Positions 1 to 8,334 of a stretch of DNA of 37,085 nt are shown piece by piece. The notes under the pieces were generated by a model. It was not told the DNA's origin. It ran no database searches and worked only from the letters and a program-made list of their open reading frames with translations. The first letter of the stretch is position 1. The number at the start of each line of letters is the position of its first letter. A program made the translations under genes and the position numbers. Source of the stretch: JBFIHF01 sp964411125 (lineage in GTDB: Bacteria > Myxococcota_A > Bradymonadia > Bradymonadales > Bradymonadaceae); contig CAYPJU010000067.1 in NCBI GenBank assembly GCA_964411125.1, positions 1-37,085 on the forward strand. Direction: 5' to 3'.

Positions 1-100
1 CGCCGTTGTTCGACGCACCGTTGTTCGACGCGCCGTTGTTGGACACTCCGTTGTTCGAAGCACCGTTGTTCGACGCACCGTTGTTCGACTCCCCGTTGTT
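1..100 (-). repeat. 15-bp tandem repeat coding for SNNGA
   Basis: At least six consecutive 15-bp units with consensus AACAACGGTGCGTCG (minus strand) lie head to tail, in frame, and continue beyond the window. Differences between units are mostly at third codon positions, or Ala/Val and Ala/Glu exchanges. Confidence 0.9.
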
Positions 101-163
101 ACCTCCACACGCGGCCAACACGAACGCGGTCGCGACCATTGCCAGACGGCCTTTCCCTCTCAT
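1..163 (-). CDS. Lipoprotein with Ser-Asn-Asn-Gly-Ala repeat linker (5' part only)
   Basis: The gene runs off the left edge, so only the first 54 codons are visible. The ATG at 163 is preceded by a strong GGAGG-type ribosome site. The protein starts with a basic n-region (MRGKGR), a hydrophobic stretch and a lipobox (LAAC, Cys at residue 19), so it should be exported and lipidated. From residue 22 onward it consists of SNNGA/SNNGV pentapeptides, read from a 15-bp tandem repeat that continues past the edge. Such Asn/Gly/Ser tracts usually act as flexible tethers between the lipid anchor and a folded domain. That domain lies outside the window, so the function cannot be given. The gene is divergent from the kinase-like gene at 314. 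Confidence 0.85.
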   Translation of the reverse strand, partial: MRGKGRLAMVATAFVLAACGGNNGESNNGASNNGASNNGVSNNGASNNGASNNG

Positions 164-240
164 CGTTTCCTCCCTCGGATCTCTTTCGGTGAACGGATGG
201 TAGCCCGACATACGACCTGATTCACGAAAAAACCGGTGTC

Positions 241-258
241 CCCCCATGGACATGGGGG
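241..258. promoter_or_regulatory. 18-bp dyad, candidate operator
   Basis: CCCCCATG and CATGGGGG form a perfect 8-bp inverted repeat around a 2-bp centre. It lies in the 150-bp gap between two divergent genes, 78 bp from the lipoprotein start and 56 bp from the kinase-like start. The 2-bp centre fits a dimeric protein-binding site better than a terminator. No regulator can be named. Confidence 0.4.
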
Positions 259-313
259 CGGCGAGCATTTGGATCGTGCGGTTCCCCCGGAGTGAGGCTA
301 CTATCGACGTTCA

Positions 314-2191
314 ATGGGTCCAGGACAGTCGAAATCTCAGTCGGAGAAGAAGCAAGAACGGCTGCGTCAGTTTCAAAAGCTCCCACCCACCCACTTCTGT
401 TCGCGGTGCTCCAACGTCCTCTACGAAGAGGACGAGCGATGTCTCGATTGCGACGAGCGGCGCCCCGAAGAAGGCTGGCCGGCACTCGCGAACGCGGGGG
501 ATCCGTGGCTCGGGAAGATCGTCCAGGACCGTTATCTGGTGACGAAGCTCCTCGCGGTCAGTGACTCGGCGCGGATCTATCGTGCCGACTCTCGGATCAT
601 CCCGCGCAGCTTCGCGATCAAGGTCATGGACGTACGCTCCGGCCCCAGGCTCGACCGAGACGGCCTTCGCCGACGCCTCACCGCGGAGGTGGAAGCCCTC
701 AGTTCGCTGCGAAATCCGCATCTGGTGGGGTTCTACGACGTCGTCGAGCTCGAAGAGCACATCGCCTTCATCATGGATCTGGTGGACGGGCTGCCGCTCG
801 ACCGCTGGATGGCCGAGCACGGTCGCGCCCACCTCCCACAGGCCCTGGCGCTGCTTCGACAGCTCGCCAACGGGGTCTTCGAGGCACACGAACAGGGGCT
901 GGTACACCGCTCGCTGAAGCCCTCGAACGTCATGATCGAGAAACTGCCGGCGGGGGACGACTTCGTCAGGATCCTCGACTTCGGCGTCGTCTGGGTACGC
1001 GGCACCGTCTCTACGACGGGCGCCTACGACGAGACACCGGTCTTCGCGAGCCCCGAACAGATCCGGGACGAGCCGACCGACCTCCGAACGGACATCTACA
1101 GCATCGGCGCGCTCGCGTACTACCTGATCGCGGGGCGGCCCCCCTTCACCGGGACGAACATCGTGGAGGCCGTCGACGCGATCCTCACCGAGGAACCGCG
1201 AAAGCTCTCCGACGTGCGCAAGCGGTTCGTCCCCGGTCCCATCGAACGATTCGTCGCTCACCTCCTCGCAAAGTCACCGCGAGACCGGCCGCAGAGCCTC
1301 GCCGACGTCATCGAGACACTCGACGACCTCATCGACGACGCGCTGAACGAGCCGGTCACTCTCGACGACATCGAGGATTTCCTCGGGACCTCCGGTGCGA
1401 CGTCGCTGGGTCTTATCCCGACCCTGGGAGACGCCTCGTCGCCGGTCCTCACGGTCGATCGTTCCGAGATGTCCGACATTTCGGAGGTCCAGGTCGACGA
1501 GCCGGTGCTTCACATGTCGTGCCGGGGGCGCAACTACGCCTTCCTCCGGGACGGGAACCTCTGCGTCGTTCGGAACGGGATCACCGTAGAGGTGGCGTTC
1601 GAGCCCGACGCCGAGGTCGCGTCGATGGAGATGGGCCCGTCCTGGTGCGTCTTCGGCCTCGAGAACGGCACGATCGTGCGGGTCCATTTCGACGGCACCA
1701 TCGAAGAGATGTTTCAGGACCCCCGGCGCGCTCCGATGACCGCGATCTCGACCGACCAGACCGGCGAGACGATGGTCGCCGGCTCGGAGTCGGGCCGCCT
1801 CTACGGGTGGTCAGAGTCCACCGGTTGGGGCCGACTCGGTGCGAGCGAGGAGCCCGTCTTCGCACTGACACTGAACGCCAAGGGAGATCAGTTCGCGATC
1901 GGTCGTGGCAGCGCGATTCAGATGATGTCGCTCACCTCTTCGCATGCACCGACCTTTCCTCTTCCCGTGAAGGGGCTCATACGCAGCCTCGCCTTCTCGT
2001 CGGACGACTATCTCATCGCCGTGCTGACCGACCGCGGCGAGGTCGTGCTGGAGAGCGTGCTGACCGGGCAGGAGTTCTTGAGGGTCGAGACCAACGATCC
2101 GAACCTGCTCGACATCAGCTTTTCGGACGACAACGACCTGCTCGGCGTCTTCGCGGAGGACGGGGGCGTGAAGCTACGCAAGCTCACTTGA
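314..2191 (+). CDS. Zinc-ribbon Ser/Thr kinase-like protein (probable pseudokinase) with C-terminal beta-propeller
   Basis: The 625-residue protein appears cytoplasmic, with no signal peptide or membrane segment. It begins with a zinc ribbon (Cys29/32 and Cys43/46), followed by a protein-kinase fold at about 74-345. The VAIK lysine (Lys103), DFG (222-224) and a SPE version of APE (246-248) are present. However, the HRD motif reads HRS (198-200), so the catalytic base Asp is Ser, and the glycine-rich loop (about 80-88) has no glycine. That argues for a pseudokinase or a very weak kinase; ATP binding may survive. Residues about 390-625 hold repeated WD40/PQQ-like blades, probably a protein-interaction propeller. 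The ATG at 314 is the first start after the divergent promoter region. The 3' end overlaps the convergent RND gene by 18 bp. The partner is unknown. Confidence 0.85.
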   Translation: MGPGQSKSQSEKKQERLRQFQKLPPTHFCSRCSNVLYEEDERCLDCDERRPEEGWPALANAGDPWLGKIVQDRYLVTKLLAVSDSARIYRADSRIIPRSFAIKVMDVRSGPRLDRDGLRRRLTAEVEALSSLRNPHLVGFYDVVELEEHIAFIMDLVDGLPLDRWMAEHGRAHLPQALALLRQLANGVFEAHEQGLVHRSLKPSNVMIEKLPAGDDFVRILDFGVVWVRGTVSTTGAYDETPVFASPEQIRDEPTDLRTDIYSIGALAYYLIAGRPPFTGTNIVEAVDAILTEEPRKLSDVRKRFVPGPIERFVAHLLAKSPRDRPQSLADVIETLDDLIDDALNEPVTLDDIEDFLGTSGATSLGLIPTLGDASSPVLTVDRSEMSDISEVQVDEPVLHMSCRGRNYAFLRDGNLCVVRNGITVEVAFEPDAEVASMEMGPSWCVFGLENGTIVRVHFDGTIEEMFQDPRRAPMTAISTDQTGETMVAGSESGRLYGWSESTGWGRLGASEEPVFALTLNAKGDQFAIGRGSAIQMMSLTSSHAPTFPLPVKGLIRSLAFSSDDYLIAVLTDRGEVVLESVLTGQEFLRVETNDPNLLDISFSDDNDLLGVFAEDGGVKLRKLT

Positions 2192-5100
2192 GCCGGGCGT
2201 CTCGTCGCTGATCAGCAGGCGCCGTCCCCACGCCCGAAGGTCGTCGATCAACGTGTAAAAGAGAGGCACCACGAAGAGGGTCAGCACCGTGGAGGCGACG
2301 AGCCCACCGATGACCGTTCGCCCGAGCGGCGCGTACGGAATCCCCACGATCTCCGAGGCGCCGATCGCCATCGGGATCAGCCCTCCGATCGTCGTCAACG
2401 CCGTCATCGCGATCGGACGCAGCCGCACCCGTCCCGCCTCGACCAGCGCATCTTCGCGGTCTTCGTCCTCCTTGATGAGGATGTTCACACGATCGACGAG
2501 CACGATGGCGTTGTTCACGACGATCCCGACGAGGATGATCAGCCCTACCCCCGCCATCACGTCGAACGGCGTGCCGGTCAGCCAGAGCGTCCAGTACACG
2601 CCGAGGAACGCGAAGGGGATCGAAAGCACGATCACGAAGGGGAGGATGAAGCTCTCGAAGAGGACCCCCATCAGCAGGAAGACGAAGACGATCGCGAGCA
2701 TCAGCGCAAACTCTTGCTCTTCGGCGTCGGTCTTCAACCGTTGGAAGCGTCGCCCTTTCTGCACGGAATAGCCCCGCGGCATCTCGACACCGGCGATCGC
2801 GGCGTCGATCTCCTCGCCGAGCCGTTCGAGGTCTTCGCGTGTCGTCACGACCTGGATCTCGATCTCGGTGAAGCCGTTCACGTGCGTGATCTCGTTGTAA
2901 CCCGGGGCCACCGACGTCGTGGTGAGGTCGCCGATAGGGATCCCCGGGCCCCCGAGCGGGGACGGGAGGGCGAGGTTGTCGAGCGTGTCACGCGACTGCG
3001 TGGTCTGTCGGTTCGTGATGATCCAGAGCGGTCGGAGCTCACCGTTGAGTTCGATCTCGCCGACGCGGCGCCCTCGCAGCGCGTAGTCGATCGCCCCGCC
3101 GATCATCAGGGGGGTGACGCCCGTTCGCTGCGCGACTTCGTCGACCACCTCGTAACGAAGTTCGAGCGCCCGGGCGTCGTCCTCGCCGACGATGACACCC
3201 TGCACGCCCTCGATCGGCTCCAGCCGACGCGCGACGACGCGGGCTATCTCGGCGAGCCGCTCGATGTTCGGACCTTCGACGTCGACGGTCACGCGCTGCT
3301 GGGACCCCGGGGATGACCACCCGACGCGCCAGGTCGTCCCGGCGATGTGCGGCAGCCCCTCCTGGATCTTCGCGACGATCTCGTCACGCTCGAGCTCGCG
3401 GTTCGAGACGTCGCCGAGGAAAATGCGGATCTCGGGCCGACCCCACAGCCCACCCATCTTCGTCATGAACGTACGAATCTCGAGCTCCTCCTGATTCTCC
3501 GCGACCCAGTTCTCGTACTCGACGAGGCGTTCCACGCGTTCTTCCCACGTGGTCGCGGGGTCGAAGTCGAAGAAGATGCGAATGTCGTTGATGTTGGCTT
3601 CGAGCTTGTCCGTGCGCGTGAGGTTCTTCGCGGGGTACTGGATCGACGCCATGAGCGCGGCGATGACGAGGACCGTCGTCGCTCGATTACGTAGACACCA
3701 CCGCAACGACACGGCGTAACGGTCCTGGATCCATTCGATGATCCGAACCTTGGGAGGGGGCTCGTCGGTGTCGATCCAGGTGAGGGAGAGCGGGATGAAG
3801 ACGAGGCTCACGAGCAAGCTGGCGAGGAGCGCCACGCAGACGGGGAGCCCGATCTTCCCCAGATAGAACGAGATCGTCTCGCTCCCCGACATCAAGACCA
3901 TCGGGAGGAAGACGACGATCGTCGTGCTGGTCGCGACCAGGATCGCGAGCCCGACCTCCGCTGCACCGCGCGGAGCTGCGAGCAGGATCGGCTCCCCCAA
4001 CAGCCTGCGACGCTGAATCGCCTCGGTGACGACGATGCTGTTGTCGACCACCATCCCCACGGAGAGCATGAAGCCCATCAGGGTCAGCGCGTTGAGCGAA
4101 GCCCCCCAGAAGTACATCACCGTCAGCGTGATCAGCATGCTGAGTGGAATCGCCGCCGCCGTGACGAACGTCATCCGACCCCGGCGCAGAAACAAAAACA
4201 GGATGATGATCGCGAAGAGACCGCCCCAAAGCGCCGTCTCGAAGAGGTTCGTCAGGCTCCCCTGGATCACCTCCCCCTGATCGAAGAAAATCTCGATCTC
4301 GATGCGCTGACCGTCGGGGGTCTCGAGCAGCCTTTCGAGCGCGGTACGCACGCCCTCGGCGGTCGCGACGGTGTTGAGGGTCGATTCCTTGTAGACGGCG
4401 AGGATGTAGCCGTCGGTCCCGCCGATTCGATAGACCTGATCCTCGCCGGACCGCGCGATCCCGACATCGGCGACGTCGCCGAGCCTCGTCCCGTTTTCGA
4501 TCGGAAGGTTCTCCAACTGCTGGGGATCATCAATCTTCCCCAGGATTCGGAGCGGAAACCGCTGCTCCCCCTCCTCCACCATCCCGGCGGACATCGAGAA
4601 GTTGTCGTTCTGAAGCTTCTGGACGATCGTGGCGACCGAGACCCCGGCGGCATTCGCCCGCTTGTCGTCCACCTCGACCACGACGTTCAGGGGGCGCAGC
4701 CCCATCGTCTCGATGCGAGAAACTTCCGGTAGTCGTTCGAGGGGCCGGATCAGGGCCTGGTCGATGATCATGTCGGAGTCCCCGCTCCCGTCGGCGATCC
4801 GAACGCCGATGAACATGAGGGGGTCTTCCTGGGGATCGAACTTCCAGATCAGATGCCGGCCGGCCTCCGGCGGCAACTGTGGCCGGACGCGCTCCAGCCG
4901 GTCGCGAATCTGGTTGTACGCGACGTCCATGTTCGTCCCGTCCGCGAACGAGATGAAGAAGGTCGCGCTCGACGTCTCGGCCCGCGCGCGGACGTCCTGT
5001 ACGTTTCGGACGGTCCGCAAGATGTCTTCGACCGGTTCCACGATGTCCGCCTCGTTGTCGGCGGGGGTCGAGGGGACGGTCGGGATGTTCACGAAGAGAA

Positions 5101-5251
5101 ACGGCGGAGTGAAGCCGGAGGGGATGAGCTGAAGCGGGATGCGTTGAAACGCGATGAGCCCGATCACGATGCTCGCGATCATCAGCATCGCGACCGTCAC
5201 GGGCCGCGCGATGGCGAGCCGCGGGAGGAAGAATCCGTCGGTGTCTCGCAT
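2174..5251 (-). CDS. RND-family efflux permease (AcrB/HAE1-like)
   Basis: This protein of about 1,025 residues has the duplicated RND plan: a first membrane helix near the N-terminus (ARPVTVAMLMIASIVIG), a large periplasmic loop, a helix bundle, then the same again. The TM4 motif GMVVDNSIVV carries one acidic residue of the proton relay where AcrB has Asp-Asp. The TM10 motif GIVVNNAIVLVDR lacks the lysine of AcrB, as is common in the wider HAE1 group. It should use the proton gradient to expel a substrate from the periplasm or inner membrane. The ATG at 5251 overlaps the TolC stop (TGATG); a GTG one codon upstream is also possible. The adaptor protein these pumps need is not encoded next to it. 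The substrate is unknown. Confidence 0.92.
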   Translation of the reverse strand: MRDTDGFFLPRLAIARPVTVAMLMIASIVIGLIAFQRIPLQLIPSGFTPPFLFVNIPTVPSTPADNEADIVEPVEDILRTVRNVQDVRARAETSSATFFISFADGTNMDVAYNQIRDRLERVRPQLPPEAGRHLIWKFDPQEDPLMFIGVRIADGSGDSDMIIDQALIRPLERLPEVSRIETMGLRPLNVVVEVDDKRANAAGVSVATIVQKLQNDNFSMSAGMVEEGEQRFPLRILGKIDDPQQLENLPIENGTRLGDVADVGIARSGEDQVYRIGGTDGYILAVYKESTLNTVATAEGVRTALERLLETPDGQRIEIEIFFDQGEVIQGSLTNLFETALWGGLFAIIILFLFLRRGRMTFVTAAAIPLSMLITLTVMYFWGASLNALTLMGFMLSVGMVVDNSIVVTEAIQRRRLLGEPILLAAPRGAAEVGLAILVATSTTIVVFLPMVLMSGSETISFYLGKIGLPVCVALLASLLVSLVFIPLSLTWIDTDEPPPKVRIIEWIQDRYAVSLRWCLRNRATTVLVIAALMASIQYPAKNLTRTDKLEANINDIRIFFDFDPATTWEERVERLVEYENWVAENQEELEIRTFMTKMGGLWGRPEIRIFLGDVSNRELERDEIVAKIQEGLPHIAGTTWRVGWSSPGSQQRVTVDVEGPNIERLAEIARVVARRLEPIEGVQGVIVGEDDARALELRYEVVDEVAQRTGVTPLMIGGAIDYALRGRRVGEIELNGELRPLWIITNRQTTQSRDTLDNLALPSPLGGPGIPIGDLTTTSVAPGYNEITHVNGFTEIEIQVVTTREDLERLGEEIDAAIAGVEMPRGYSVQKGRRFQRLKTDAEEQEFALMLAIVFVFLLMGVLFESFILPFVIVLSIPFAFLGVYWTLWLTGTPFDVMAGVGLIILVGIVVNNAIVLVDRVNILIKEDEDREDALVEAGRVRLRPIAMTALTTIGGLIPMAIGASEIVGIPYAPLGRTVIGGLVASTVLTLFVVPLFYTLIDDLRAWGRRLLISDETPGSSELA

Positions 5252-6744
5252 CACTCGACCTCGACACCCCAGCGGTCGAGGAGCGTCCCGGTCACCCGCT
5301 CGAACGCCACGCGGGCGGTCACGACGTCGATCCGCGCCTGGTTGTAGCGCGCTTCCGCACCGGAGAGATCTTCCTCGAGCTGCAGCACTTCGAGATAGCT
5401 CGCGAGCCCCGCGTCGAACTTCGCCTGCATCGCGGCGAGGTTCTTCCGTGCGAGCGCGATCTCCTTCTCCGACAGCGCCAGCCGGCGCTTCTGGGTCTCG
5501 AGCAAGCGCCGCGCCTGCCGCAGCACGAGCTCGATCTCGCGCAGCGACTGTTCGTAGCGACGCTCGGCGGCATCGACCGCGATCTCGTCCGCCTCGAGCT
5601 GCTTTCGGGCGAGCTTGTTGTCGAGCGGGACCGCGAACTGCAGCCCGATGAAGAGCGTCGTGAAGTCCAGCGTCCCCACCTGAGCGAGGGAATCGAGCGG
5701 ATCCTCGGAGAGCCCGAGCTGCCCGACGGTCCCGATCGCGTCGAGCTGCGGCTTCACGAGATCTTTGCTCCGAATGACCTGAAGGCGGTTCGCCTCCACC
5801 TCCTGGCGCAACAACGCGAGCTGAGGGTTCGACCGCGCCGCGAGTTCGATGGCGGTAGCTACCGGGGGAATCGCCTCCGTGTCGACGGGGATGTCGGTCG
5901 GGGGCGCGAAGCCCTCGTCGACCGTGAGCGTCAGCCCCATCGTCTTCCGAAGACTCTCCCCCGCGTCGATGAGGGCCGCCTCCGACGCGACGATACCTTG
6001 CTCGGCCGCGGCGATCCGCTGCTCGACGATGTCGCGTTCGAGCTCGGCGAGCTGACCCGCCTCGATCTGAGCGAGGGTTGCCTCGCTCAACACCTTCGTC
6101 CGCTCGAGGCTCTCCGTCTGCGCCCGCAGATCGAGCGCGGCCCGAACCCAGCGCCAGTACGCGTCGAGCGACTCGGCGACGAGATCGGTCGCGGTGGCGC
6201 GCCGGCGCAGCTCCGCGATCTCGACCTGCTGCTGTGCCACGTCGAGCGGCAGGTTCCCTATCTCGCTGCCAAACCCGCGCAACAACGGCTGCTGCGCACC
6301 GAGGGTCAACCCCGTGAAGTAGTTCGGACCGATCGTCCGTATCTCGCTGATGTTCAGGTCAGGCACCGTGAACGGCACCTGCGAGACCGATCGATTGAGG
6401 TCGAGGCGCAGGCTGAGGCTCGTGCCGATCACGAACTGCTTCAGCAGCTCGGCCGAGGCGCGCACCGCGGTCGTCCGCCGGACGCCTTCGGTGAGGACGT
6501 CGGCCGTCGGCTGCTCGTCGTGCTGCACGCCGGCATCGCCGCGCAGCGTGAACGGGCGGAGCGACTCCTGGGCCTCCGCGTCGAGCTCCGCCTCGCGTAC
6601 CACCAGCCCGAGCTCCGACATCTGTGGGTTCTTCTCGACCGTCGTGCGGAGCGCCTGCTCGGGCGTCAGCGTCTGCGCCCACGCGTCGACCGTCGGGAGC
6701 GTAGCGGCGAGAAGGAGTGCGAAGATGGTGGAAGTACGGGCCAT
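5251..6744 (-). CDS. TolC-family outer-membrane efflux protein
   Basis: The 497-residue protein has a signal peptide (MARTSTIFALLLAATLPTVDAWA, cleavage before QTLTPEQAL). The start at 6744 was chosen because the longer frame (to 6831) only adds a basic tail ahead of this signal. The rest has the two long alpha-helical repeats of the OEP family, with coiled-coil segments rich in Ala, Glu, Gln and Arg and the repeated pattern of 'A...L..A....E'. It should form the trimeric outer-membrane exit duct for the RND pump whose gene overlaps its stop. A HlyD/MFP adaptor gene would normally lie in the same operon but is absent on both sides, so the adaptor must come from elsewhere. No TetR- or MarR-type regulator is adjacent. 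Confidence 0.9.
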   Translation of the reverse strand: MARTSTIFALLLAATLPTVDAWAQTLTPEQALRTTVEKNPQMSELGLVVREAELDAEAQESLRPFTLRGDAGVQHDEQPTADVLTEGVRRTTAVRASAELLKQFVIGTSLSLRLDLNRSVSQVPFTVPDLNISEIRTIGPNYFTGLTLGAQQPLLRGFGSEIGNLPLDVAQQQVEIAELRRRATATDLVAESLDAYWRWVRAALDLRAQTESLERTKVLSEATLAQIEAGQLAELERDIVEQRIAAAEQGIVASEAALIDAGESLRKTMGLTLTVDEGFAPPTDIPVDTEAIPPVATAIELAARSNPQLALLRQEVEANRLQVIRSKDLVKPQLDAIGTVGQLGLSEDPLDSLAQVGTLDFTTLFIGLQFAVPLDNKLARKQLEADEIAVDAAERRYEQSLREIELVLRQARRLLETQKRRLALSEKEIALARKNLAAMQAKFDAGLASYLEVLQLEEDLSGAEARYNQARIDVVTARVAFERVTGTLLDRWGVEVE

Positions 6745-6895
6745 GGGTCGCTGATGCAAACGTGCTCTGAAGACGAGACCATTCCCGATCTTTCCTACAC
6801 GCCGGCCGGCATTTGCGCGACCGAGATGCACGGCTCCGCTCCTTCGCGTCTCTCCGGCTTGCAGTCAGCCCACCCGAGCGCATAGGCTGCGCGGC

Positions 6896-7720
6896 ATGTC
6901 ATTAGAACTACACGGCGATATCAAAGAAGCCCTCGTCCCCTACGTCCTGACGTTCGGACGCAACGAGCAGTACCTGAACCTCGACCTCGACGTCGGCCCC
7001 GAGGAGATCGTCTTCCTCGAGGTGGAAGACGAGGACAACGAGGACTTCTGCCACATCCTCAATCGCTCGAACCAACTCGCGTTCGGGGGGAAGAAGATGG
7101 GGATGCCGCTGTGGGTGATGCTCGACTGCGCGATCATCCCGTCGGCGATGGTCGGGTTCATGCTCGACGCCGACGACGTCCCCGACGACCTCTGGGACCT
7201 CCTCGACCTCGACGACGACTACGACGGCTGGGTGCCGATCTCGGAGTATTGCGCCGCGATCTCGGTCGAGCCGGGTGCCGTCAGTGGCTTTTCGCTTCAC
7301 TCCCACATCTCGAACCTCGGCATCGCGACCCGCACCAAAGCGCTCGCGCTCGCTGTGCTGGAGGCGGAGACCCAGATCGGCGTGACGCAGTTCCACAACC
7401 CGTCGATCCGCGTCCACGCCCGGTTCGGACCTATGGAACTTCTGGTTCATAGACCGACCGTTCACACGCACTCCGAAGACAGCTTCATCTACCGCGTCGA
7501 GCTGCCGTCGATCGAGACGCTCGAGCAGATGGCGCGGGAAGACTCCTCGTTCGGCGTCCCCGACCGTCCCGACGGGGTCCCCTGGTCGTTCGATCCAGAC
7601 GACGAGCGCGACCAGATCCGGCTCGCGACGCACCTCTCCGACGGGGGCCAGGCATGGATCGTCTCACCCGGCTGGCGCGGCACGACGGACGGCTGCGCGA
7701 TCGACATCATCCTGGGGTGA
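6896..7720 (+). CDS. Acidic protein of unknown function
   Basis: I do not recognise this 274-residue protein. It has no signal peptide or membrane helix and is therefore probably cytoplasmic. It is very acidic, with clusters such as EVEDEDNED (about 43-51) and LDLDDDYDGW. The codon usage matches its neighbours and the frame is uninterrupted from ATG 6896, so it is a real gene. It is divergent from the tolC-like gene and ends 5 bp before the next lipoprotein gene, which suggests the two are co-transcribed. Confidence 0.75.
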   Translation: MSLELHGDIKEALVPYVLTFGRNEQYLNLDLDVGPEEIVFLEVEDEDNEDFCHILNRSNQLAFGGKKMGMPLWVMLDCAIIPSAMVGFMLDADDVPDDLWDLLDLDDDYDGWVPISEYCAAISVEPGAVSGFSLHSHISNLGIATRTKALALAVLEAETQIGVTQFHNPSIRVHARFGPMELLVHRPTVHTHSEDSFIYRVELPSIETLEQMAREDSSFGVPDRPDGVPWSFDPDDERDQIRLATHLSDGGQAWIVSPGWRGTTDGCAIDIILG

Positions 7721-7725
7721 GCGAG

Positions 7726-8328
7726 ATGCGAAGAAGATGGATGTGGATGGCGCTCGTCGCCGTGGGTTGTGGCGCCGAGCCCGAGCCCGAGCCGATCGAG
7801 TGTCCCGCCGTATCGAGCGCTGATTTCGACGCCACCTCCGGGTGGGGCGACGCGGGCTACTGCGACGCTCCGACCGAGCTCGGATGCTTCCCCTACCACG
7901 AGAGCAGCGAGGACACGTGCGGACCGTTCGTCTCGATGCGGACGACCGCAACCTCCGAGGCGGCGGTGTCCGAATGTGAGAGCGTTCTGGAGATCGTGAA
8001 CTGCGGCACCTACGCCGACGACGCGGGGACCTCGCTCAGCTTCTACGTCGAGGACGCCGCGAACCTCGCCGTGCGCGTCGTCGGGACCTACGCGGGCTCG
8101 GACGTCGACACGACGTGGTACTTCAACCCGTGTCAGGGTGGATGCCTCTCCGCCATCACGCTCGAAACGCTGTCGGCCGATCAGCAGAAGATCTGCGAGA
8201 TCCCGCGCACCGGCAAACCGGTGTGCCTCTTCCCGGAGACCGCGCACACCGTCACCATCGCGCGGGTCGATGCCGCGAGCATGGAGCTTCGAATGGCCGG
8301 GGTCTCCGTCGCACTGTCGCGCGACTGA
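7726..8328 (+). CDS. Small lipoprotein of unknown function
   Basis: The 200-residue protein starts at the ATG at 7726, giving a short basic n-region, a hydrophobic core and a lipobox-like LVAVGC with Cys at residue 15. An in-frame start at 7654 lies inside the preceding gene and would bury the signal, so it was rejected. After the anchor comes a short GAEPEPEPIE linker and a domain with about ten further cysteines, probably disulphide-bonded outside the cytoplasm. No family was recognised. It follows the acidic orphan by 5 bp and is probably its operon partner. Confidence 0.75.
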   Translation: MRRRWMWMALVAVGCGAEPEPEPIECPAVSSADFDATSGWGDAGYCDAPTELGCFPYHESSEDTCGPFVSMRTTATSEAAVSECESVLEIVNCGTYADDAGTSLSFYVEDAANLAVRVVGTYAGSDVDTTWYFNPCQGGCLSAITLETLSADQQKICEIPRTGKPVCLFPETAHTVTIARVDAASMELRMAGVSVALSRD

Positions 8329-8334
8329 ACGAAC

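Noticed and set aside
311..1261. 316-codon open frame on the minus strand
   Set aside because: It is antisense to the kinase-like gene, whose VAIK, DFG and SPE motifs and zinc ribbon are clear.
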